Source: JAGXLP01 sp042218715
Lineage (GTDB): Bacteria > Bipolaricaulota > Bipolaricaulia > M55B111
Reading direction: 5' to 3'
Assembly (NCBI GenBank): GCA_042218715.1
Contig: JBDGQU010000047.1
Location: 1-21,837, forward strand
Length of the DNA stretch: 21,837 bases
Shown: in pieces, positions 16,542 through 21,837 of the stretch
Numbering within the stretch: the stretch's first letter is position 1
Layout: the number at the start of each line of letters is the position of its first letter
Notes under the pieces: generated by a model
What the model was told of the DNA's origin: nothing
The model's input: the letters and a program-made list of their open reading frames with translations, nothing else
Databases searched by the model: none
Position numbers and translations under genes: made by a program

Positions 16542-17897
16542 ATGAACACGAGAAAAAATTTAGCTTTTATAGCGGTCTTCCTATTAGTAACTTCGGTTTT
16601 TTTGGCCGGGATTTCTCCCGCTGTCAGCGCTCAGAATAAAGAGGTACGAATAGCGGTTTTACAGCCTCGCCCGCAGAAGGGTCTTTACTTTTACGGAACC
16701 TGGGCTATGCAGGGTTTCAAAATAGGTCTACAGTACGCAACTGATGCACCGGATTGGGAAGGACCATACAAGATGAAAGATGGTAGAGATATTAAAATCA
16801 AGATATTCGACACTGAAGGATCACCGGAAGTTGGTGTTTCGAAAGCCCGCCAAGCGATTACCAATTGGGGTGCCGATATTCTATTTGGCGTTTCATCGAG
16901 TTCGGTAGCCACTTCCGTCGAGAAGATTGCGGAAACCTATGAGACACCCTATTTCATATCTCCCGCCGCCTCTGCATCCCTAACTCAGAAACCCAAGTTT
17001 AATAAATACATATTCCGAATAGGCCGGAATAGTTGGCACGACGCCAAGACAGCTGCTTATTATTACGGGAAAATCCAGGGCGCAGATACTGTGGGTTACT
17101 TAGGTATAGATTACACATTTGGCCACAGTGGCGTAAAAGCCGCGAAATCGGCATTTGAGGATTACGGGGTAGAATCCGTAGCTACGGAATTTGCACCAGC
17201 TGACACGAAAAACTTCAAGCCATACTTAGAAAGAATCAAAAATAAGGACCCGGACATACTATATATTGTGTGGGCAGGATCCGGATTTGCTCCCCTTTAT
17301 AAGGGTATTAACAACATGGAAATGATGGACAAGGTAGTCGGTTCGGTAATTGATCTGTTTACTATGAACAGAGTCAACCTTCTTTCGGGGGGTTTGTACG
17401 AAGGAGCCGAAGGTTTCTGCTACTTCGCCTACGACGTCAACTCGGGGCCACAGTACGATTTCCTGGTCAAGACCATGAAAGAAAACGATATTCGACCCGA
17501 CGCATTCGCGGCAGCCTTCTCTCAGAAGGAGGGAGATATATTCGACAAACTCTCCAAAGCTAGCGTACCGGAACTCTGGCACGGGCAGGCATTCGCCACC
17601 GCTCAGTTCATAGTTGAAGGTCTAAGACGAGGTTCCGTGTCCGATCCGGAAGGTCTAATCAAGGCGTGGGAAGGGATGGAACTCCAGACACCACTCGGGA
17701 AGACCCTGATCAGGCCCAGGGACCACCAGGCAGTGAGACCGATGTTTATTGCCAAAGCTGTAAAGGACAAAAAAGAGAACGAGATCGGTACTAGCGACAC
17801 CGTGGGGCTACTCATTGGGAAGCGACTAACCAAGGTACCGAGAAAGTACATCGATCCTCCGATTAAGACGGATTACGAACCAGCCGAAGACGAATAA
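16542..17897 (+). CDS. Branched-chain amino acid-type ABC importer, substrate-binding protein
   Basis: This 451-residue protein is a type I periplasmic binding protein (Peripla_BP_6/LivK-like). A signal peptide (residues 1-32) has a basic start, a hydrophobic core and a signal peptidase I site at AVSA followed by QN. There is no lipobox cysteine and no C-terminal anchor. The mature part begins with EVRIAVLQPRPQKG and contains the typical GVSSSSVATSVEKIAE and YFISPAASASLTQ regions. The chain is longer than the usual 370-400 residues. I chose the ATG at 16542 with AGGAGG 7 nt upstream; the TTG at 16521 lies upstream of that site. LivK relatives in catabolic clusters often bind aromatic acids, amides or other small carboxylates rather than leucine, so the ligand is left open. 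A strong hairpin follows the stop. Confidence 0.92.
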   Translation: MNTRKNLAFIAVFLLVTSVFLAGISPAVSAQNKEVRIAVLQPRPQKGLYFYGTWAMQGFKIGLQYATDAPDWEGPYKMKDGRDIKIKIFDTEGSPEVGVSKARQAITNWGADILFGVSSSSVATSVEKIAETYETPYFISPAASASLTQKPKFNKYIFRIGRNSWHDAKTAAYYYGKIQGADTVGYLGIDYTFGHSGVKAAKSAFEDYGVESVATEFAPADTKNFKPYLERIKNKDPDILYIVWAGSGFAPLYKGINNMEMMDKVVGSVIDLFTMNRVNLLSGGLYEGAEGFCYFAYDVNSGPQYDFLVKTMKENDIRPDAFAAAFSQKEGDIFDKLSKASVPELWHGQAFATAQFIVEGLRRGSVSDPEGLIKAWEGMELQTPLGKTLIRPRDHQAVRPMFIAKAVKDKKENEIGTSDTVGLLIGKRLTKVPRKYIDPPIKTDYEPAEDE

Positions 17898-17913
17898 TTA
17901 ACCGGATGTACGC

Positions 17914-17957
17914 TCCTACCTCCCTGAACTATCGAGCTCAGGGAGGTAGGAACTTTT
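17914..17957 (+). terminator. Strong hairpin between binding protein and ATPase genes
   Basis: TCCTACCTCCCTGA (17914-17927) and TCAGGGAGGTAGGA (17938-17951) form a perfect 14-bp stem with a 10-nt loop, followed by ACTTTT. The short U tract suggests partial termination or a 3'-stabilising structure. Either would give more binding protein than membrane components from the same transcript. Confidence 0.7.
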
Positions 17958-18025
17958 ATAACTAGGGGAAGTTATCCAACCTAAGTTTCAATTTTAACAC
18001 TGGGTTAGGTGATCTAAACCAGGCC

Positions 18026-18787
18026 ATGGAGCCAATTTTAGAAACTCAAGGACTAACCAAGAGGTTTGGGGGGCTCACCGCGGTGGATCAGGTAAATATT
18101 GGATTCGCCCGGGGGGATATCACGGCCATAATCGGTCCAAACGGAGCGGGTAAGACGACGTTTTTCAACCTGCTGTCCGGATTATTAGAGCCGACAAGTG
18201 GAGAAATTATTTACAAGGGCAAAGTAATCACTAATCTGACCCCGGAAGAAAGATCTCAGGAAGGGATTGCCCGATCATTTCAGCTTACCCAGATTTTTCC
18301 ATCTCTATCCACACTGGAAAACGTCCGGATAGCCGCGCAAAGCCGTGGTAGATTCGGGATAACTTACAACATGTTTTCGAAAGCGGAGAAGTACGAAAAT
18401 TTCACCAACAAGGCTCGTGCGTTGCTGAAAAAGGTAGGGCTGGGCGAGGAGTACCACACGAGGGCAGGTAACCTAACCCGGGCAAACCGGAGGAAACTCG
18501 ACGTTACTATCGCGTTTGCTACGGATCCCGAAATTTTATTACTGGATGAGCCAACTGCCGGAATGGCTATGGAGGAAATTCCAGAAGTTCTGGACGTAAT
18601 TGAAAATTTGAACAGGGATCGGGAGGACCTATCCATCGTTTTAATCGAGCACAACATGGATATAGTAATGGACGTGTCCGATATCATATGCGTCCTTGCG
18701 GACGGGAAAAAATTAGCAGAAGGTACTTCGGAAGCAATTAGAGAGGACGAAAAAGTTCAGCAAGCCTACCTTGGAGCACTGAGCTAA
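18026..18787 (+). CDS. livG: ABC importer ATPase, LivG-like
   Basis: This 253-residue ATPase belongs to the LivG branch: Walker A GPNGAGKTT (37-45), Q-loop region ARSFQLTQIF, Walker B LLLDEPTAG and switch His209 in IEHN. The family C terminus VQQAYLG is present. The signature motif, usually LSGGQ or LAYGD, reads LTRAN (150-154), so the key Ser and second Gly are Thr151 and Ala153. The ribosome site is poor: AGGTGAT lies 13 nt upstream, and its AGGT could pair with ACCTAA at 17979. It follows the hairpin after the binding-protein gene and leads into the second ATPase after 4 bp. By position and sequence it pairs with the LivF-like ATPase on the two permeases. Confidence 0.92.
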   Translation: MEPILETQGLTKRFGGLTAVDQVNIGFARGDITAIIGPNGAGKTTFFNLLSGLLEPTSGEIIYKGKVITNLTPEERSQEGIARSFQLTQIFPSLSTLENVRIAAQSRGRFGITYNMFSKAEKYENFTNKARALLKKVGLGEEYHTRAGNLTRANRRKLDVTIAFATDPEILLLDEPTAGMAMEEIPEVLDVIENLNRDREDLSIVLIEHNMDIVMDVSDIICVLADGKKLAEGTSEAIREDEKVQQAYLGALS

Positions 18788-18791
18788 TATC

Positions 18792-19508
18792 ATGGAAGAG
18801 ATTTTAAAACTAACCGACCTCCACGTGAAGATAGAAGAAGCTTATGTTCTACAGGGGGTTTCATTAAGCGTACCCGAAGGGGAACTGGTTGCCTTGCTGG
18901 GACGAAACGGTGCGGGGAAGACAACAACTCTGGAGAGTGTCCTCGGTTTGCGTCCTCCATTTGACGGGGAAATCAAATTCAAGGGTGAATCCCTTATCGG
19001 AATCCCCCCGTTTCAGATTGCTCAAAGAGGAATTGGCTATTCTCCTGATTCCGCCAGGGTATTCTCGGAACTTACGGTAATAGAAAACTTGAGAATGGGG
19101 TTACTCCACCACAAAGGGGCAAAAAATATAGAAGATGCCTATCAGTTGTTCCCATTCTTAAAAGAACATGCTGAGAACCAGGGAAGGTCGTTGAGCGGAG
19201 GGGAACAGAAGTTGCTGGCTTTGGCGCGGGCCATGGTTGACGAAACAAATGACTTATTACTGATCGACGAACCTACAGAGGGGTTGAGTCCGGAAAATAC
19301 GCAGAAGGTATACAATGCACTGGAAGAGGTTAAGGATAGGGCGTCAATTATGTTAGTGGCCGATGATCTGGAGCTGGCAAAAGAGTTTGCGGAAGAATAC
19401 GTGATATTATCCAACGGAGCAGTTAAGGGAAATGGAGAGATTAAGGAATTAGTCGAGAATCCCGAGATCGCCGAGAAGTACCTAAGTACAGGGGGTTCGA
19501 AACGGTGA
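18792..19508 (+). CDS. livF: ABC importer ATPase, LivF-like
   Basis: This 238-residue ATPase belongs to the LivF branch: Walker A GRNGAGKTT (37-45), signature LSGGEQ (134-139) and Walker B LLIDEPTEGL. The switch region, VEQN in E. coli LivF and IEHN in the partner here, reads VADD, with Asp191 in the place of His or Gln. GIGYSPDSARVFSELTV replaces the usual GYVPEGRRIFP. The start is 4 bp after livG, and the Shine-Dalgarno signal is weak, so coupling is likely. The altered switch sits in the same composite ATP site as the altered LivG signature, leaving the other site with intact motifs. Confidence 0.91.
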   Translation: MEEILKLTDLHVKIEEAYVLQGVSLSVPEGELVALLGRNGAGKTTTLESVLGLRPPFDGEIKFKGESLIGIPPFQIAQRGIGYSPDSARVFSELTVIENLRMGLLHHKGAKNIEDAYQLFPFLKEHAENQGRSLSGGEQKLLALARAMVDETNDLLLIDEPTEGLSPENTQKVYNALEEVKDRASIMLVADDLELAKEFAEEYVILSNGAVKGNGEIKELVENPEIAEKYLSTGGSKR

Positions 19509-19514
19509 GACGAC

Positions 19515-20378
19515 ATGATTTCCACGTTAGCTAGCGCACTGATAGATGGATTAGCACTGAGCATGCTTTACTTCATGATTGCTTCCGGGTTCTCTCTCAT
19601 CTTCGGGTTAGAAGGCATCGTGAACTTTGCCCACGGGAGTCTATTCATGTTGGGAGCATTCGTATCCTACGAAGTGGTAAGTTACACGGGGAGCTTCTAT
19701 TTCGGCCTGCTGGTTGCTGGCCTGTCCATGGCCATAATAGGTGCAATAATTGAGTCCAAGTTGTTGAGACGGAAGTTCGGTAACGAAACGGCAATAATCA
19801 TGATCACGCTGGGGATAATGTACGTCATTCACCACGGGGCTCTGATTCGCTATGGAGCGGCCAGTTCTACCTACGGGACGATTCCTTCTTACCTTCAGGG
19901 GACCCTCAAGCCGGGACAGCTTATTCTAAATAACTATCGACTGTTCATCATCGTTTTAGGACTGGTTATTGCAGGAGCAGTTTTTCTATTTTTGAACAAG
20001 ACAAACGTAGGTTTGATCATTCGGGCCGGGATTGACGACGTCGATATGGCAAAAGCACTTGGAGCCAATACCAGAAGGACCTTTACCTTGGTTTTTGCAA
20101 TTGGTAGTGCTCTGGCAGGTCTCGGGGGTGCAGCATCGGTTGGATGGATCTATGCCAGCGTGGATTTAGGGTTAAGTTACTTGTTTTACGCGTTTGCCAT
20201 CGTGGTCATTGGAGGACTGGGATCATTTAAGGGCACTTTCTACGGTTCTCTACTCGCCGGGGTTACTCACGAGATGTTTGCCTACTACTTCCCGTTTCTT
20301 GCCGGCCCCAGTCTATTCATCCTAATGGCGGCAATATTATTGCTTAAGCCAGAGGGGCTAGCCGGGGGTGCAAAATGA
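19515..20378 (+). CDS. livH: ABC importer permease, LivH-like
   Basis: This 287-residue inner-membrane permease has about eight hydrophobic segments. Family motifs are GLALSMLYFMIASGFSLIFG, GIVNFAHGS near residue 37, and GGLGSFKGTFYGSL in the coupling (EAA-like) loop that contacts the ATPase. The chain ends in LLLKPEGLAG, typical of LivH. GGTGA lies 7 nt before the ATG. The stop overlaps the start of the next permease gene (ATGA). It forms the translocation pore with LivM. Confidence 0.93.
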   Translation: MISTLASALIDGLALSMLYFMIASGFSLIFGLEGIVNFAHGSLFMLGAFVSYEVVSYTGSFYFGLLVAGLSMAIIGAIIESKLLRRKFGNETAIIMITLGIMYVIHHGALIRYGAASSTYGTIPSYLQGTLKPGQLILNNYRLFIIVLGLVIAGAVFLFLNKTNVGLIIRAGIDDVDMAKALGANTRRTFTLVFAIGSALAGLGGAASVGWIYASVDLGLSYLFYAFAIVVIGGLGSFKGTFYGSLLAGVTHEMFAYYFPFLAGPSLFILMAAILLLKPEGLAGGAK

Positions 20379-21007
20379 AGGATATAGAAATCAATCTTAA
20401 GTCTCGTTACGGTTCCCTGGCTATCACCACCCTATTTTTCGCCCTGATACCGGTGTTTTCCTACTTTGGCTTACCTTACTCCGATATACTGACCAGGGTT
20501 TTCATAATAGCTCTGTACGCCCTTTCTTTTGACTTACTCCTGGGGTACACCGGTCTGCTAAATTTTGGCCAGTCGCTCTTTTTCGGAATGGGAGCTTACA
20601 TTACTGTCTACACTCTAAGCTGGGCAGGGCTGAGCTTTTTCGCCGCCCTGTTATTCAGCACCCTCGTGGGGGCCATCCTGGGTGTCTTCTTATCGTTGAT
20701 GGTAAAGCGGGCGTTCAAAGGCATTCCTTTTACTTTCTTTAGCTTGGCCTTTGTAATGATAGTGCTTTCCATGTTTCAGAAAAGGCTATTTCAGGGGATT
20801 AGTGGAGGAGAAGGAGGACTGTTGGTACCACTACCCGGAATCCTGCGATCTATTTGGGCTCTAAGAGTTTATGAGATAGGTTTTTTAGGGCTATTGACGT
20901 TAGCTCTACTTTTTGCTATATATCAAACTACGAAAGACTACTCCATTTATCTCAGAACTGGATCCTGGTCGGAACTGCCGGCGTTGGCGGGCTTATATTC
21001 TATCTAG
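20375..21007 (+). CDS. livM: ABC importer permease LivM-like, N-terminal part (frame broken)
   Basis: These 210 codons encode the N-terminal two thirds of a LivM permease: the signature GYTGLLNFGQSLFFGMGAY, several membrane segments, and the GISGGEGGL loop. The frame runs through another hydrophobic stretch (GFLGLLTLALLFAIY, to about 20927) and then becomes hydrophilic and ends at 21007. The rest of LivM continues in the -1 frame. The change of frame is between about 20928 and 20962. It equals one missing base (or two extra). Start and stop overlap livH and the second part: ATGA at the start, TAGTG at the end. Either the sequence has an error, the gene is broken, or two coupled polypeptides are made. 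Confidence 0.85.
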   Translation: MKDIEINLKSRYGSLAITTLFFALIPVFSYFGLPYSDILTRVFIIALYALSFDLLLGYTGLLNFGQSLFFGMGAYITVYTLSWAGLSFFAALLFSTLVGAILGVFLSLMVKRAFKGIPFTFFSLAFVMIVLSMFQKRLFQGISGGEGGLLVPLPGILRSIWALRVYEIGFLGLLTLALLFAIYQTTKDYSIYLRTGSWSELPALAGLYSI

Positions 21008-21564
21008 TGGTGGAACACCTGGGTTATCTTGAGGGGGCCGCCAGTTATCAAAAACTTACCCCAAATCGTTACTACCTGGCACTGACAATCCTGGTCGCAA
21101 TTTACTTCCTTGCAAGGAGAATCGTCAACTCCCCGGTGGGCAAAGTTTGGCAATCAATCCGGGAAAACGAAACAAGGACGGCGATCATCGGGTATAATCC
21201 GTTAAACTACAAGTTGCTGGCCGTAGCAGTTTCAGGTGCAATTGCCGGATTAGCAGGAGGTTTATACGCACCGTATTTACTGACGGTAAGTGCTGGAAAT
21301 GTGTTTGATCCGTTTCTCACTATTAAAGCACTCATATTTTCAGTGCTTGGTGGGTTAGGGACCCTCAAAGGCGCCATCCTGGGGGCAGGGATCATTTTGC
21401 TATTGGAACATTTTCTTAACCCAATCATCGGTGCATGGACCAATATCTTAATTGGAGTGCTATTTATCGTCATCGTGTTCACAATGCCTCGAGGGATCGT
21501 AGGAGAGCTGATGACAACCGGAGGAAAGTCGTTCAGAGAAATTATCAAAGAAATGGTCGGATAA
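21007..21564 (+). CDS. livM: ABC importer permease LivM-like, C-terminal part (frame broken)
   Basis: These 185 codons, read from a GTG, carry the conserved second half of LivM: RRIVNSPVGKVWQSIRENE, the AGLAGGLYAPY segment, and VLGGLGTLKGAILGAG, the ATPase-contact loop. The GTG is only the first start codon after the frame change. The same frame already encodes a membrane-like segment upstream of it (WILVGTAGVGGLIFYLVV, from 20959). The original protein therefore probably ran through without interruption as one chain of about 396 residues. Ribosome site evidence for the GTG is weak. Without this half the importer would lack a complete permease. Confidence 0.82.
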   Translation: MVEHLGYLEGAASYQKLTPNRYYLALTILVAIYFLARRIVNSPVGKVWQSIRENETRTAIIGYNPLNYKLLAVAVSGAIAGLAGGLYAPYLLTVSAGNVFDPFLTIKALIFSVLGGLGTLKGAILGAGIILLLEHFLNPIIGAWTNILIGVLFIVIVFTMPRGIVGELMTTGGKSFREIIKEMVG

Positions 21565-21837
21565 TTATCGTCAATGATTGATCTTTAGCTGAAGATAAAA
21601 TTCAAACCAAAATTGCGCGGTTATAACCTGGTAGTTTAACAGGGAAGAGTTAACCGAAAGACTTATTTGATAAACGGGAGTTGGTCCAGCACCCAGTTAC
21701 ATATGGACTTCGAACGTGAAATAAGCTTACAGAAGACAAGGTTTATATTGAAGGCATTTACCACCGGTTGGTTATCGATATCAAACTGGGTGCTGGGTGA
21801 AAGCCCTGGAAGAGGGACTTGATTTATCGCGTTAGAT
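21565..21837. other. Intergenic end of the window
   Basis: No supported gene is seen in these 273 bp. They contain the palindrome GGTTATAACC, a 13-bp inverted repeat pair (21686-21698 and 21784-21796) and a small CCCT/AGGG hairpin near 21815. No clear terminator follows livM. The pieces could be the leader or control region of the next gene, or one edge of a small repeat element. Confidence 0.4.
21686..21796. repeat. 13-bp perfect inverted repeat pair, 85 bp apart
   Basis: CCAGCACCCAGTT (21686-21698) and AACTGGGTGCTGG (21784-21796) are exact reverse complements. They enclose 85 bp without a plausible gene. This could be the long closing stem of a structured RNA, the ends of a MITE-like element, or paired operators. 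The flanks show no obvious target-site duplication. Confidence 0.45.

Noticed and set aside
20881..20887. TTTTTTA, a classical -1 slippery heptamer, in frame in livM (GGT TTT TTA), which would lead into the second livM frame.
   Set aside because: The zero frame after it still encodes a good membrane segment (LGLLTLALLFAIY), whereas the -1 frame here is polar until about 20959. A slip at this site would lose LivM-like sequence, so the frame change is more likely further downstream.
21663..21837. Minus-strand open frame of about 58 codons entering from the right edge.
   Set aside because: The translation has no Glu, unlike every real protein in the window, shows no known motif, and the 13-bp inverted repeat explains part of the sequence. 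A non-coding region is more likely.

Overview
The window looks like a stretch of bacterial chromosome. Lgt shows a lipoprotein-making bacterium, Shine-Dalgarno sites are frequent, and many of the proteins are rich in Asp and Glu. The branched-chain-type binding protein has a signal peptidase I signal peptide with no lipobox cysteine and no membrane anchor. That fits a diderm with a periplasm better than a monoderm. The acidic proteins hint at salt adaptation, but I cannot name a lineage from the sequence.

Layout. (1) 1-241: an upstream intergenic strip with a 15-bp palindrome and a weak hairpin plus T-run. (2) 242-1864: pyrG (CTP synthase) on the plus strand, converging on a minus-strand pair made of a DUF445 membrane protein (4361-2757) and lgt (2754-1972). 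(3) 4362-4877: a 516-bp A+T-rich divergent intergenic region. (4) 4878-7556: a large ADP-forming acyl-CoA synthetase fused to a GNAT acetyltransferase, with both catalytic histidines retained. (5) 7728-9806: an alpha/beta hydrolase and a single-chain tandem TetR regulator. (6) 9807-10109: an intergenic region with a strong promoter whose -10 lies inside a perfect inverted repeat. (7) 10110-16392: a tight run of thiolase, KAS III-like enzyme, SDR reductase, two paralogous alpha/beta hydrolases and an AMP-forming acyl-CoA ligase. (8) 16542-21564: a complete branched-chain amino acid-type ABC importer (binding protein, two ATPases, two permeases), with a strong hairpin after the binding protein and a frame break in the second permease. 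(9) 21565-21837: a non-coding end containing a 13-bp inverted repeat.

How it may work together (inference). The importer brings in a small carboxylate or amide-like substrate. The AMP-forming ligase makes its CoA thioester. The SDR, KAS III-like enzyme, thiolase and hydrolases then process it, and the ADP-forming synthetase could recover ATP from the acyl-CoA produced. The tandem TetR next to the operator-like palindrome is the obvious candidate regulator, probably sensing an acyl-CoA. The substrate cannot be read from the sequence.

The most unusual points are: a KAS III homologue that keeps the cysteine but has lost the His and Asn of the triad; an importer ATPase pair whose changes both fall in the same composite ATP site; the tandem TetR and its candidate operator; the synthetase-GNAT fusion that looks catalytically competent; and the broken or split livM.
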